Positions 10,058-19,934 of a DNA stretch of 64,000 bases are shown piece after piece. The notes beneath the pieces were generated by a model. It was not told the origin of the DNA, ran no database searches, and worked only from the letters and a program-made list of their open reading frames with translations. The stretch comes from Paracoccaceae bacterium. Lineage in GTDB: Bacteria; Pseudomonadota; Alphaproteobacteria; Rhodobacterales; Rhodobacteraceae. Every line of letters begins with the position of its first letter. Within the stretch, counting starts at the first letter, position 1. The DNA lies in the NCBI GenBank assembly GCA_902543185.1, contig CACBXB010000002.1:120116-184115 (forward strand), in the 5' to 3' direction. Both the position numbers and the translations under genes were made by a program.

Positions 10058-10684
10058 TCAATTGACTATTTTGGCTTCTGTGGAACTGCGTATTTCTTGC
10101 TCCGATATTCCATCCGCACACTCGATGATCTTCAAACCTCCTGAAACGACATCCAAAACACCTAAATTTGTTATTATCCTGTCCACAACACTTTTCCCAG
10201 TGAGTGGCAGAGTGCACTCCTTCAATAATTTGGACTCACCGTATTTATTAGTATGATCCATAACCACGATTACACGACCAACACCAGACACTAAATCCAT
10301 AGCACCGCCCATTCCTTTCACGAGTTTACCCGGTATCATCCAATTAGCTAGGTCACCGTTTTCAGCAACTTCCATAGCACCTAATATAGCCATTGCTATC
10401 TTACCTCCTCGGATCATTCCAAAGGAGGTGGCACTATCAAAATATGCAGTTTGGGGTAGTTCTGTTATCGTTTGCTTGCCAGCATTAATCAAATCCGAGT
10501 CTTCCTCACCCTCGAGTGGGAATGGCCCCATGCCAAGCATACCATTCTCTGATTGAAGCGTAACGTTTATTCCTTCTGGAATATAATTTGATACTAAAGT
10601 TGGAATTCCAATACCAAGATTTACATACATTCCGTCTTCAAGTTCTTTTGCTGCTCTGGCAGCCATTTGATCTCGATCCCACAT
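10058..10684 (-). CDS. scoB: 3-oxoacid CoA-transferase subunit B
   Basis: The 208-residue beta subunit of succinyl-CoA:3-ketoacid CoA-transferase carries the catalytic glutamate motif [10 protein letters not shown] and the early G-x-G-I-P-T segment. The open frame extends to 10765, but the ATG at 10684 gives the conserved start [11 protein letters not shown] and has AAAGGA upstream. The enzyme activates acetoacetate with succinyl-CoA for ketone or PHB-type carbon use. It lies 10 bases after scoA, so the two are co-translated. Confidence 0.92.
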   Translation of the reverse strand: MWDRDQMAARAAKELEDGMYVNLGIGIPTLVSNYIPEGINVTLQSENGMLGMGPFPLEGEEDSDLINAGKQTITELPQTAYFDSATSFGMIRGGKIAMAILGAMEVAENGDLANWMIPGKLVKGMGGAMDLVSGVGRVIVVMDHTNKYGESKLLKECTLPLTGKSVVDRIITNLGVLDVVSGGLKIIECADGISEQEIRSSTEAKIVN

Positions 10685-10694
10685 TTTTTGTCCT

Positions 10695-11393
10695 TTAAGC
10701 AGCAGGGCGCGTTGTGCGCTGTTCAATTCGTTTTTCATGCTCGCCTTGAATAATCCTGTGAACATAGATCCCAGGGAGGTGTATCAAATCTGGATCTAGC
10801 GAACCTGTAGGTACAATTTCCTCTACTTCCACAACGCAAACTTTTCCACACATTGCAGCTGGAGGATTGAAATTCCTAGCTGTTTTCCTGAATATTAAAT
10901 TTCCCGTTTCGTCCGCTTTCCACGCTTTTATAATTGAAAGGTCCGCAAACAGACTTTCCTCTAAAATATAGGTTTCTCCATTGAAATCTTTATGTTCCTT
11001 TCCATCAGCTATTATGGTGCCCACTCCGGTTTTAGTGTAGAAACCCGGTATCCCGCACCCTGCTGAACGCATTCTTTCTGCTAAAGTACCTTGGGGATTA
11101 AACTCTAATTCAAGTTCACCTGATAGGTACTGCCTCATAAATTCAGCGTTTTCTCCAACGTATGAAGATATCATCTTTTTTACTTGCCGAGATTCAAGTA
11201 ATATACCTATCCCAAAATCATCAACACCAGCATTATTCGATGCAAAAGTTAAATTTTTTGTACCCGCATCTTTAATAGCTTGCAGTAATATTTCTGGGAT
11301 GCCACATAATCCAAACCCTCCTGAGGCGATGAACATTCCATCGAACAGCAAACCCTTTAGAGCCTCGCCGGCAGTACCATAAACTTTTTGCAT
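10695..11393 (-). CDS. scoA: 3-oxoacid CoA-transferase subunit A
   Basis: The 232-residue alpha subunit has the CoA-transferase motif [10 protein letters not shown] at residues 25-34 and begins M-Q-K-V-Y-G-T-A, like its relatives. The longer open frame to 11444 is rejected because GAAAGG lies just upstream of 11393. It works as a heteromer with ScoB encoded immediately downstream. The pair sits between topA and the repair helicase with no metabolic neighbours, so the physiological substrate (acetoacetate is typical) is inferred from the family only. Confidence 0.92.
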   Translation of the reverse strand: MQKVYGTAGEALKGLLFDGMFIASGGFGLCGIPEILLQAIKDAGTKNLTFASNNAGVDDFGIGILLESRQVKKMISSYVGENAEFMRQYLSGELELEFNPQGTLAERMRSAGCGIPGFYTKTGVGTIIADGKEHKDFNGETYILEESLFADLSIIKAWKADETGNLIFRKTARNFNPPAAMCGKVCVVEVEEIVPTGSLDPDLIHLPGIYVHRIIQGEHEKRIEQRTTRPAA

Positions 11394-11465
11394 TGAACGA
11401 TTACCTTTCTTAAATTTTGACAATTGTCCTAAATAAAAATTCAAAAAAATTAAGTTAGAAAAGAT

Positions 11466-13958
11466 TTATTTTTTCTTGCCTCTTTTTTTTCCTTTTGCCG
11501 CCTTTTCGGTTATAAGCGTTACAGCTTCTTTAAGTGTAATTTCTTTGGGATCTTTTCCTTTTGGTATTGTGGCGTTGATTTTTGCATACTTTACATAAGG
11601 GCCATATTTTCCATCCATCACATTTACAGGCCCGCCTCCATCAGGGTGTTCGCCAAGTTCTTTAATTGCTTTGGAGGCTGTGCCACGTCCACTTCCGGCG
11701 GCTGCCTTTTTTGCTAGCTCTTCAACAGCTCTATTCATCCCAACGTTAAAAACATCATCAGGATCTTTTAAATTTGCGTAAGTCCGCCCGTGACGCACGA
11801 AAGGGCCATATCTCCCAATCCCTGCTTCTATTATTTGACCATCTTCAGGATGAGGCCCTATTTCTCTTGGCAAACTAAGAAGTTTTAGCGCTTTTTCGAG
11901 TTCTATATCTGACGGTGACCACCCTTTTGGCAGGCTAACCCTTGGCGGTTTTTTATTCTCTTCTGAGGCTTCACCACGTTGAATATAGGGTCCGTACCTG
12001 CCACTCTTAAGAAATATTTCATCTCCATTATCTTCACCAAGTAAACGCTCTGCTGTTTCATCTGGTTCACCCGATATAGGACGGGTAAAATTACACTCTG
12101 GATAGTTTCCACATCCAACAAACCCGCCAGTTCGCGATGATTTCAAGTGGAGTTGACCATTTCCGCATTTCGGACACCTCCTTGGGTCGCTACCATCTTC
12201 TTTAGCGGGATAAAGCTGGGGCGCTAATGCATCATCTAAAACGTCTAAAACTTCAGTAATTCTGAGCTCTGATGTTTCAGAGATTGCTTCTGAAAAATCA
12301 TCCCAAAATTGACCTAGAAGTTCTTTATAATTACCTTTTCCAGCACTTACAGAATCAAGTTGATTTTCTAATCCTGCCGTAAAATCAAACTCAACGTACC
12401 GCTTGAAAAAATTCAATAGAAAAATAGTAACTATGCGTCCCTTGTCTTCCGGAAATAACCTATTTTTTTCTTTTCTAACGTATTCTCTATCCTGAATTGT
12501 TGTCACAATATTAGCATAAGTCGAAGGTCTGCCTATTCCCAATTCTTCCATTTTCTTGACGAGACTAGCTTCTGTATATCTTGGTGGCGGTTGGGTGAAG
12601 TGCTGCTCAGGATCAATACTGAGCTTTTCAATATTTTCTCCCTTAGACATTTGTGGAAGACGATTTTCATCGTCTGATTGCTCCACGTCATCGCGGCTTT
12701 CTTCGTAAACTTTGAGAAATCCTTCGAACAACACCACTTGCCCGGTAGCTCTAAGAGTAACTTCCTTGTCTGGGCTTTGTATATCTACTGAAGTTCTCTC
12801 TAACCTTGCGGACTCCATTTGACACGATATCGTTCTTTTCCAAATTAAATCATATAGTTTAAACTGGTCAGCATCGGAAAGTTTTAATTGCTTTGCATCT
12901 TTCGAAATGGAAGTAGGTCGAATGCATTCATGAGCTTCTTGAGCATTTTTAGCTTTATTTTTGTAGAACCTAGAAGATGCTGGTAAAAATTGATCACCAT
13001 ATCTTTGCCTTATGGCTTCTCTCGTAGAGGTAACAGCTTCTGGCGCCATATCAATCCCATCAGTTCGCATATATGTGATATGACCTGCCTCGTATAACCT
13101 TTGAGCTGCTTGCATTGTTTGTCTGGCACCCATACCATATTTTCTTCCAGCCTCTTGTTGGAGAGTAGATGTCATGAAAGGAGCAAAGGGGTTTCTACTA
13201 GTTGGCTTGCTTTCAACTGAGGCAACGATAAGGTCACGTGTCTTGATTGCTTGTGCTGCTAACTCTGCTTCCGAGCTACTTTTCAAATCATATTTATCTA
13301 GTTTCGTTCCAGCAAAGTTTATTAGTTTCCCATCAAACAATTGTCCTCTAGGAGTTTTTAATGATGCTTTCACAGACCAGTATTCTTTTGGTTTGAAAGC
13401 TTCTATTTCGATTTCTCTTTCTACGATTAATCGCAAGCAAACTGACTGTACCCTTCCAGCTGATCTAGCCCCGGGCAATTTACGCCATAACACTGGCGAT
13501 AGATTAAAACCGACAAGATAATCGAGAGCTCTTCGTGCAAGATAAGCATGTACTAATGGTGCGTCTATTTCTCGAGGATTTGCCATCGCTTCTGAAACAG
13601 CTGATTTAGTAATCGCGTTAAATACAACTCTGCTTACTGGTGTGTCACTATTTATAGCTCGCTTATTTCGTAATGTTTCTTCGAGGTGCCAACTTATAGC
13701 TTCACCCTCACGATCTGGATCTGTAGCTAATATCAACTCATTATCTTTTTTCAGAGCATCGGCTATGGCTTTGACATGCTTTTTACTGTCAGCACCAATT
13801 TCCCACTTCATAAAAAAACCCTTATCCGGATCCACGGATCCGTCTTTCGCTGGCAAATCTCTAACGTGACCAAATGACGCTAAAACGGTGTAATCGGAGC
13901 CCAGATATTTATTGATCGTTTTTGCTTTTGCTGGTGACTCTACAACCACTACTGGCAT
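11466..13958 (-). CDS. topA: DNA topoisomerase I
   Basis: This 830-residue type IA topoisomerase relaxes negative supercoils. The TOPRIM domain begins V-E-S-P-A-K-A-K-T-I and includes T-D-P-D-R-E-G-E at about 89-96. The active-site tyrosine lies in G-H-I-T-Y-M-R-T-D at about residue 296. One C4 zinc finger (C-P-K-C then C-x5-C) is followed by alphaproteobacterial C-terminal repeats with G-R-Y-G-P-Y or G-K-Y-G-P-Y cores and a basic K-K-R-G-K-K-K tail. The open frame reaches 14027, but AAAGGA upstream of the ATG at 13958 and the family start M-P-V-V-V-V-E-S decide for 13958. Confidence 0.96.
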   Translation of the reverse strand: MPVVVVESPAKAKTINKYLGSDYTVLASFGHVRDLPAKDGSVDPDKGFFMKWEIGADSKKHVKAIADALKKDNELILATDPDREGEAISWHLEETLRNKRAINSDTPVSRVVFNAITKSAVSEAMANPREIDAPLVHAYLARRALDYLVGFNLSPVLWRKLPGARSAGRVQSVCLRLIVEREIEIEAFKPKEYWSVKASLKTPRGQLFDGKLINFAGTKLDKYDLKSSSEAELAAQAIKTRDLIVASVESKPTSRNPFAPFMTSTLQQEAGRKYGMGARQTMQAAQRLYEAGHITYMRTDGIDMAPEAVTSTREAIRQRYGDQFLPASSRFYKNKAKNAQEAHECIRPTSISKDAKQLKLSDADQFKLYDLIWKRTISCQMESARLERTSVDIQSPDKEVTLRATGQVVLFEGFLKVYEESRDDVEQSDDENRLPQMSKGENIEKLSIDPEQHFTQPPPRYTEASLVKKMEELGIGRPSTYANIVTTIQDREYVRKEKNRLFPEDKGRIVTIFLLNFFKRYVEFDFTAGLENQLDSVSAGKGNYKELLGQFWDDFSEAISETSELRITEVLDVLDDALAPQLYPAKEDGSDPRRCPKCGNGQLHLKSSRTGGFVGCGNYPECNFTRPISGEPDETAERLLGEDNGDEIFLKSGRYGPYIQRGEASEENKKPPRVSLPKGWSPSDIELEKALKLLSLPREIGPHPEDGQIIEAGIGRYGPFVRHGRTYANLKDPDDVFNVGMNRAVEELAKKAAAGSGRGTASKAIKELGEHPDGGGPVNVMDGKYGPYVKYAKINATIPKGKDPKEITLKEAVTLITEKAAKGKKRGKKK

Positions 13959-14120
13959 TAAATATCCTTTCGACTCACGATTGCGACTTCGCGCGGGAAC
14001 ATGGCTCCAGCTGGGAAGGTTTGTCAATCCTGCTTAAACAAAACTAACATAAAACTGCTTCGATGGACTTTCAATACATAGCTTAATCAATGGTTTTTTC
14101 CATTTTAGGGAGTCCGAGCT

Positions 14121-15542
14121 TCAATTTGAAACACCCCCGACGGTAAGGCCACTGATATACAAACTTGGTTGTCCAACTCCAACAGGAACCCATTGCCCAG
14201 CCTTTCCACAATTGCCTATCCCAGGGTCCAGTTGAAGGTCATTTCCAATAGTTTTAATCTTTTTAAGGGCCGATGCTCCATCTCCGATTAGCGTTGCGCC
14301 GTTGACAGCTTCTTCGATTTTACCATTCTTAACGCGATATGCTTCTGTGCAAGAAAAAACAAACTTTCCATTTGTAATATCAACTTGTCCTCCACCAAAG
14401 CCCACAGCGTAAAGACCGTTTTTTAAATCTTGAATTAAATTTTGTGGATCTTCATTTCCTTCCTGCATGTAGGTGTTTGTCATTCGGGGCATTGGAGCAT
14501 GCGCATAACTTTGCCTGCGGCCATTACCCGTAGATTTTAATCCCATCAATCTAGAATTTTGACGGTCATGCATATATCCGACTAAAACGCCGTTATCTAT
14601 CAGTTTAGTTTTTTGGCTTGGTGTGCCCTCATCGTCAATTGTAATGGAGCCCCTGCGATCGGGAATTGTACCGTCATCGAAAACTGTTACGCCTTGAGCG
14701 GCGATTCTTTTTCCCATCAAGTCACTGAACGCACTTGTTTTTTTTCTATTAAAGTCTGCTTCAAGACCATGTCCAATAGCTTCATGAAGTAAAATTCCTG
14801 GCCAGCCTGGACCTAAAACTAAATCCATTACACCTGCTGGAGCTGGCTTTGCCTTGAGATTTACTCTTGCAATTCTTAATGCTTCGGAGGCAGCATTTTT
14901 CCAAATTTCTGGCTTTAAATAGTTGAGCAAGTTACGTCGGCCACCAATACCTGTGTATCCATTTTCCCTTCGACCGTTATCTTCTAATAAAATGGATATG
15001 TTTAGTCGTACCATGGGTCTTATATCATGAGATGAGGAACCATCAGGGCGCAGTATAAAAACTTTCTGAGCTGATGAAGAGATTGTTGCTGCTACTTGTT
15101 TGATATTTGGGTCAAGACTTCTACTGAAATCATCAATTTCTTGAAGGATTTTAACTTTTTTTGAGAAGGGTAATTCCAATATCGGATTGAAAGGGGCATA
15201 TATTTTTTTCTTTGTTTCTGAAGGTGGATCGGCATAGGTGCACATTTGCCCGTGGGAGGCCTTTTGAACAGTTGGAACCATTTTCAAAAGTGTGGAGTGG
15301 GATAAATCAGTTGAGTGAGCATATCCTGTTATTTCCCCGCAAACTGAGCGCATACCCACTCCTTCTGAAGCATCGAAGTTGGAAGATTTAATTTTTCTAT
15401 CATCTAAAGTTATTGTTTCAGTTTGTCGCTGTTCGAAAAATAACTCGCCATCATCGGAATTTTTAGTCGCCAATTTCAAAGACTTCACGGCGTCTTCCCA
15501 GGTTAAGTTTTTCCCAAAAGGATCAAATTTGCACGTTGTCAT
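14121..15542 (-). CDS. tldD: Metalloprotease TldD
   Basis: The 473-residue TldD subunit forms a protease with TldE/PmbA that digests unfolded peptides and matures some modified peptides. The zinc motif H-E-A-I-G-H is at about residues 253-258, and the surrounding G-x-G-W-P-G-I-L-L and later G-x-I-x-D-D-E-G-T-P segments are typical. The ATG at 15542 is preferred over 15554 because GGGA lies eight bases upstream. No tldE partner lies in this window. The gene is divergent from the cytochrome oxidase operon, as in other Rhodobacterales. Confidence 0.94.
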   Translation of the reverse strand: MTTCKFDPFGKNLTWEDAVKSLKLATKNSDDGELFFEQRQTETITLDDRKIKSSNFDASEGVGMRSVCGEITGYAHSTDLSHSTLLKMVPTVQKASHGQMCTYADPPSETKKKIYAPFNPILELPFSKKVKILQEIDDFSRSLDPNIKQVAATISSSAQKVFILRPDGSSSHDIRPMVRLNISILLEDNGRRENGYTGIGGRRNLLNYLKPEIWKNAASEALRIARVNLKAKPAPAGVMDLVLGPGWPGILLHEAIGHGLEADFNRKKTSAFSDLMGKRIAAQGVTVFDDGTIPDRRGSITIDDEGTPSQKTKLIDNGVLVGYMHDRQNSRLMGLKSTGNGRRQSYAHAPMPRMTNTYMQEGNEDPQNLIQDLKNGLYAVGFGGGQVDITNGKFVFSCTEAYRVKNGKIEEAVNGATLIGDGASALKKIKTIGNDLQLDPGIGNCGKAGQWVPVGVGQPSLYISGLTVGGVSN

Positions 15543-15651
15543 ATTTATTCCCATATAAGTTTGAATTATTACACTTTAAAATCAAAAAAAGCGTCCGTTT
15601 GCCGCAATTATACTTCTTTATCTCTTTGTCAAAATATGGTTTTACACTACC

Positions 15652-15695
15652 TTGACTACAATAAGAGTTTCTAACACATAATAAACTGTTATAAA
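15652..15695 (+). promoter_or_regulatory. Candidate promoter of the cytochrome oxidase operon
   Basis: The tldD-ctaC intergenic region (15543-15728) holds TTGACT at 15652-15657 with CATAAT at 15677-15682, a 19-base spacer, and a further TATAAA-like hexamer at 15690-15695. Spacing is slightly long, so the exact -10 is uncertain. A promoter must lie in this region because tldD is divergent. Confidence 0.3.
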
Positions 15696-15728
15696 ATTTA
15701 CACGAACACTGAAAGATCAGGGTGAAAA

Positions 15729-16601
15729 ATGAGACTAAAATCAATAATAACCGGATTAAGCTCTGGCCTATTAGCCTTGCCAGTATGCGCTGAAGACGGA
15801 CTTGAAATAATTGGGCAACCTATAGCGGATGGTATAGGATTTCAACCGGCTGCAACCAAGTTAGCGCGTGATCTACAATGGCTAGATGGATTGGTGTTGA
15901 TTATCATTACTGCGATCACGGTTTTTGTACTTGGCTTGTTGGCTTACGTTATTCTTCGGTACAACCGAAAAGCCAACCCGATTCCAGAAACTTTTACTCA
16001 TAACTCTCCAGTAGAGGTAGCTTGGACTGTGATACCCATAGTCATACTCGTATTCATCGGAGCGTTTTCTTTACCAGTGCTTTTTGACCAGCAGAAAATT
16101 CCTGAGGGTGAAGTAAATATAAAGGTGACTGGATATCAGTGGTATTGGGGTTATGAATATGTAGATGAAGGTTTCGAGTTTGAAAGTTTTCTAATTGGCG
16201 AAGGAAAAGTTTTAACGCCAGAAGTTGAGCTTGAATTACAAGAAGCAGGATACACTCGTGATCAATTTTTACTTGCTACTGATACTGCCGTGGTCGTTCC
16301 TGTCGAAAAAACAGTTGTAATGCAAGTTACTGGAGCTGACGTTATACATAGCTGGACTATTCCGGCGTTTGGCGTAAAACAGGATGCAGTTCCTGGTAGG
16401 CTAGGACAGTTGTGGTTTAAAGCTGAGAAAGAGGGAATATATTTTGGTCAGTGCTCTGAACTATGTGGAAAAGATCATGCCTTCATGCCTATCACAGTAA
16501 AGGTTGTGAGCCAGGATGCTTACGACGCTTGGTTATCTGCAGCTAAATCGGAATATGCTGGTGCCGCTCAATCTTATAACATAGCAGAGGTTGCCAAATA
16601 A
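15729..16601 (+). CDS. ctaC: Cytochrome c oxidase subunit II
   Basis: The 290-residue subunit carries the dinuclear CuA centre of aa3-type oxidase and receives electrons from cytochrome c. A signal peptide ends near V-C-A-E, two membrane segments lie near 52-76 and 98-118, and the periplasmic cupredoxin domain shows His207, Cys242, Cys246, His250 and Met253 as copper ligands in Q-C-S-E-L-C-G-K-D-H-A-F-M. It heads ctaC-ctaB-small protein-ctaG-ctaE. Subunit I (ctaD) is not in the window, which is usual for this group. Confidence 0.97.
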   Translation: MRLKSIITGLSSGLLALPVCAEDGLEIIGQPIADGIGFQPAATKLARDLQWLDGLVLIIITAITVFVLGLLAYVILRYNRKANPIPETFTHNSPVEVAWTVIPIVILVFIGAFSLPVLFDQQKIPEGEVNIKVTGYQWYWGYEYVDEGFEFESFLIGEGKVLTPEVELELQEAGYTRDQFLLATDTAVVVPVEKTVVMQVTGADVIHSWTIPAFGVKQDAVPGRLGQLWFKAEKEGIYFGQCSELCGKDHAFMPITVKVVSQDAYDAWLSAAKSEYAGAAQSYNIAEVAK

Positions 16602-16650
16602 TAGTGTAATTTTTTATTCAACGTTATGTTTGGAACACAACAGGTTAAAA

Positions 16651-17583
16651 ATGTCAGAAGTCAGCTTACATAAACTTTACTCAGATGAGCCTGAGTTTGG
16701 TGACTTTTTTTCTTTGCTGAAACCAAGGGTTATGTCGCTAGTAGTGTTCACAGCTATAGCTGGATTGTTAGCCGCTCCGGGAAACATTCACCCATTTGTG
16801 GCTTTTGTATCGATTGTGTTTATTGCGTTGGGTGGCGGAGCATCTGGGGCCCTAAATATGTGGTATGACGCAGATATAGATGGCATAATGTCACGAACTA
16901 AATCGCGGCCAGTTCCTGCCGGAAAAATTTCTGCCAATGATGCAAAGTATATTGGAATTGTACTTTCAGCCATATCAGTTGTTATGCTTGGCCTTGCCTC
17001 TAATTGGTTGGCCGCTTTTTTACTGGCGTTCACGATATTCTTTTACGTTATTGTCTATACTATATGGTTAAAGCGGGCCACGCCGCAGAATATCGTTATT
17101 GGTGGTGCTGCTGGAGCATTTCCGCCAATTATTGGATGGGCGGTTGTTACGGGAAACATCGGTTTTGAAAGCATTTTAATGTTTGCTTTAATATTCATAT
17201 GGACGCCTCCTCATTTTTGGTCTTTAGCACTGTTTATGAAGAATGATTATGATTCGGCTAAGGTGCCAATGTTGACTGTTACTAATGGTAGAAGATCCAC
17301 AAGAAACCATATTTTCGCATATTCATTAATCCTAGCTTTCGTGGCTTTATCCATTGGTTTATCCTCTTTGAGTGGGCCAGTTTATTTGTTAGTTGCACTG
17401 GTCCTCAACACACAGCTTGTCGTTTCAGCATTTAGATTATGGACTAGATCTGAAAATGACAGTGCAGATGATAATTCTCTAATAGAAAGAAAGTTTTTTA
17501 AATTTTCTTTGCTTTATTTGTTTTTCCATTTTGGAGCCATCATGGTGGAAACTAAAACAAACATGGCCTGGCCAGGAGTTTAG
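16651..17583 (+). CDS. ctaB: Protoheme IX farnesyltransferase (heme O synthase)
   Basis: This 310-residue polytopic membrane enzyme converts heme B to heme O for the oxidase. The prenyltransferase motif N-M-W-Y-D-A-D-I-D with R-T-x-x-R-P is clear, followed by multiple hydrophobic segments. The frame opens at 16591, overlapping ctaC, but the ATG at 16651 gives the family-like N-terminus and has CAGGTT upstream. It is followed after one base by a small membrane protein gene in the same operon. Confidence 0.95.
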   Translation: MSEVSLHKLYSDEPEFGDFFSLLKPRVMSLVVFTAIAGLLAAPGNIHPFVAFVSIVFIALGGGASGALNMWYDADIDGIMSRTKSRPVPAGKISANDAKYIGIVLSAISVVMLGLASNWLAAFLLAFTIFFYVIVYTIWLKRATPQNIVIGGAAGAFPPIIGWAVVTGNIGFESILMFALIFIWTPPHFWSLALFMKNDYDSAKVPMLTVTNGRRSTRNHIFAYSLILAFVALSIGLSSLSGPVYLLVALVLNTQLVVSAFRLWTRSENDSADDNSLIERKFFKFSLLYLFFHFGAIMVETKTNMAWPGV

Positions 17584-17584
17584 C

Positions 17585-17752
17585 ATGAGCTTTGGAAGGG
17601 AACACGATTTACACAAGAGGCGTAAGGGTAGAAATTTAGGTCTTGGTTTGGTGCTCATTGGGTTTGTTGGAATTATGTTTGGCCTTACAGTAGTTAAAGT
17701 CACTGAGGGTCAGTTTGCTAAAGCTTTAGCTGGGGTGTCGCGCAGTGAATGA
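17585..17752 (+). CDS. Small membrane protein between ctaB and ctaG (CoxF-like)
   Basis: This 55-residue protein begins [17 protein letters not shown] and has a single hydrophobic segment ([16 protein letters not shown]). A basic N-terminus plus one membrane span at this operon position fits the small CoxF-type proteins reported between ctaB and ctaG. It starts one base after the ctaB stop and overlaps ctaG by eight bases. A role in oxidase assembly is inferred from position only. Confidence 0.75.
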   Translation: MSFGREHDLHKRRKGRNLGLGLVLIGFVGIMFGLTVVKVTEGQFAKALAGVSRSE

Positions 17753-18353
17753 TAGAGCGAAGAAAAAGACAGCCGCTCAAATGGTTGGTGTGGTAGTTTT
17801 TATGGGAGCTATGGCTTGGGCGTCTGTTCCATTTTATGATTGGTTTTGTCGGGTCACTGGATTTGGTGGAATTACTCAGGTGGCAGACAGCGGGTCTGAA
17901 ATTGTGTTGAACGAAACAGTCAAAATTAGATTTGATGCATCGCTAGAGCGAGATATGCCATGGGAATTTAAACCGGTCCAACGGGAAATTGAACTTCAAA
18001 TCGGAGCTACTGGTTTGGCTTTTTATGAGGCGTACAATCCTACTAATAAACCAGTTGCTGGAACGGCTAGTTACAACGTTACTCCTTACGAGGCTGGAGG
18101 GTTTTTTAGCAAAATAGATTGTTTCTGTTTTGAAGAGCAGGTTTTAATGCCTGGTGAGCGTGTTCAAATGCCTGTGACATTTTTTGTTGATCCTGAGATA
18201 GTTGAGGATCGCGATGCCAAGCACACCAAAGTAATCACACTGTCCTACACTTTCTATGAAAAAGACATATCACTAGAACCGGCTCAGGTTAGTGTAAATA
18301 CAATAAGTAAATTTAATCAGCTCCTAAGTGAGGGGAAACAAAATGGCGCATGA
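17745..18353 (+). CDS. ctaG: Cytochrome c oxidase assembly protein CtaG/Cox11
   Basis: The 202-residue copper chaperone delivers copper to CuB of subunit I. It has one N-terminal membrane anchor (about residues 12-30) and a periplasmic beta domain with the copper motif C-F-C-F in [10 protein letters not shown]. Translation starts at GTG 17745, overlapping the upstream small gene; no other start gives the correct N-terminus. The stop overlaps the ctaE start by 11 bases, so the genes are translationally coupled. Confidence 0.95.
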   Translation: MNDRAKKKTAAQMVGVVVFMGAMAWASVPFYDWFCRVTGFGGITQVADSGSEIVLNETVKIRFDASLERDMPWEFKPVQREIELQIGATGLAFYEAYNPTNKPVAGTASYNVTPYEAGGFFSKIDCFCFEEQVLMPGERVQMPVTFFVDPEIVEDRDAKHTKVITLSYTFYEKDISLEPAQVSVNTISKFNQLLSEGKQNGA

Positions 18354-19161
18354 AAAAAATCACGATTATCATATATTAAATCCCTCTATATGGCCCTTCA
18401 TTGGCTCGATCGCAGCTTTTGTGATGCTTTTTGGGGCCGTAGTTTTCTTTCATAGCGAAAATCCTTGGATGTTTATTGCAGGTTTTGTCGGTGTATTGTT
18501 TGTGATGTATGTTTGGTGGTCGGACACAGTAAAAGAAAATCAAGTTGGTGATCATACGCCAGTAGTTTTGATTGGTTTAAGATACGGCTTCATTCTTTTT
18601 ATAATGTCGGAAGTTATGTTCTTTCTCGCGTGGTTCTGGAGTTTTTTTAAGCATGCTATGTACCCAATGGGTGATATGAGCCCATTGCAGGATGGTCAAT
18701 TCCCTCCTGCTGGCATAGAGGTTTTTGACCCTTGGCATCTACCACTAATTAATACTTTAATTTTGTTGTGTTCTGGTGCAGCCGCGACCTGGGCGCACCA
18801 TGCAATCGCTCATGACGAAGATAGAAAATCTATGGTGCAGGGTCTTGTTATTGCGGTTGGTTTGGGTGTTTTGTTCACAATTTTCCAGGCTTATGAATAC
18901 CAGCACGCAGCGTTTGGTTTTTCAGGAAACATATACGGAGCAAATTTTTTTATGGCTACAGGTTTTCATGGTTTTCACGTGATAGTAGGCACAATTTTCC
19001 TTGCGATTTGTATGCTACGAGCAATGCGTGGACACTTTACCAAGGATCAGCACCTTGGCTTTGAAGCTGCAGCATGGTACTGGCATTTTGTGGACGTCGT
19101 ATGGCTGTTCTTGTTTGCAGCTATTTATGTTTGGGGAAGCATTGGCGCTACAATTCACTAA
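18343..19161 (+). CDS. ctaE: Cytochrome c oxidase subunit III
   Basis: The 272-residue polytopic membrane subunit has the COX3 segments W-P-F-I-G-S near the start, [10 protein letters not shown] in the third span and H-F-V-D-V-V-W at the end. GAGGGG lies upstream of the ATG at 18343, which I prefer to the upstream in-frame start at 18328. It is the last structural gene of the operon and is followed by a strong terminator. Confidence 0.96.
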   Translation: MAHEKNHDYHILNPSIWPFIGSIAAFVMLFGAVVFFHSENPWMFIAGFVGVLFVMYVWWSDTVKENQVGDHTPVVLIGLRYGFILFIMSEVMFFLAWFWSFFKHAMYPMGDMSPLQDGQFPPAGIEVFDPWHLPLINTLILLCSGAAATWAHHAIAHDEDRKSMVQGLVIAVGLGVLFTIFQAYEYQHAAFGFSGNIYGANFFMATGFHGFHVIVGTIFLAICMLRAMRGHFTKDQHLGFEAAAWYWHFVDVVWLFLFAAIYVWGSIGATIH

Positions 19162-19207
19162 TTCGTAAAGGTGTTTTGGTTTACTAATCTAAATGAATAT
19201 TAATAGG

Positions 19208-19238
19208 AAAGCGCGCAGCACTTCGCGCGCTTTTTTTT
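19208..19238 (+). terminator. Rho-independent terminator after ctaE
   Basis: The GCGCGC arm at 19211-19216 pairs with GCGCGC at 19225-19230, extended by three A-T pairs, around an eight-base loop and followed by eight T residues. It lies 46 bases past the ctaE stop and separates the oxidase operon from surf1. Confidence 0.88.
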
Positions 19239-19250
19239 GGATTTAAATTT

Positions 19251-19934
19251 ATGCCACATAAATTATTTACATGGTTATTTATCTCTTCTGGTACAATTAT
19301 TCTGCTCTTTCTCGGGCAGTGGCAGTTAGATCGGCTTGTTTGGAAACAATCTATTTTAGTAGAGATTGAAAGTAAAATTTCTGGATTGCCGCAGTCTTTA
19401 CCGTCTGATGTTAAGGAAACTGTTCACAAATATATGCCGATACAGCTTTCTGGAAAAATAAAAGGAAGTTTTATCAAAGTAATGGCCAGCCAAAAATTTA
19501 TTGGGGCTGGTTACCGAATAATTGTGCCATTCCAATTGGAAACAGGTAGCACAATTTTAGTAGATTTGGGATTTATACGCCATCAATTTGTTCCGGATAT
19601 TAGCTTAGATGATAATCTAAGCATCATTGGGAATTTACATTGGCCACAAGAAGTTGATTTTTTTACACCAGAACCAGATCCAAAAAATAATATTTGGTTT
19701 GCCCGTGATGTAAACGAGTTATCAAAAGAGCTGCGAACTGAGCCGATTTTGGTGGTTGCTAAAAGCTTCAGTCCATCAATTACCCATCTTGATCCACTTC
19801 CTATTAATACAGAAAATATCCCTAATAATCACAAACAGTATGCAATCACTTGGTTTTCGCTTGCATTTATTTGGCTTGGGATGGGAGTATTTTTAATTTA
19901 TAGAACGAGCGTCAAAAGAGGCCAAAAAATATGA
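19251..19934 (+). CDS. SURF1-family cytochrome oxidase assembly protein
   Basis: This 227-residue protein has a membrane segment at each end and the SURF1 signatures L-G-x-W-Q-L-x-R near the start, G-Y-R-I-I-V-P-F in the middle, and Y-A-I-T-W-F-S-L-A near the end. It assists heme a insertion into subunit I. It starts right after the ctaE terminator, with a possible own promoter in the 89-base gap. Its stop codon overlaps the thrC start (ATGA). Confidence 0.92.
   Translation: MPHKLFTWLFISSGTIILLFLGQWQLDRLVWKQSILVEIESKISGLPQSLPSDVKETVHKYMPIQLSGKIKGSFIKVMASQKFIGAGYRIIVPFQLETGSTILVDLGFIRHQFVPDISLDDNLSIIGNLHWPQEVDFFTPEPDPKNNIWFARDVNELSKELRTEPILVVAKSFSPSITHLDPLPINTENIPNNHKQYAITWFSLAFIWLGMGVFLIYRTSVKRGQKI

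Noticed and set aside
13174..13521. 115-codon plus-strand frame inside topA
   Set aside because: Antisense shadow of the strongly conserved topoisomerase region.
15729..19161. Missing ctaD as an anomaly of the oxidase operon
   Set aside because: Subunit I is normally encoded elsewhere in Rhodobacter and Paracoccus relatives, so its absence here is expected.
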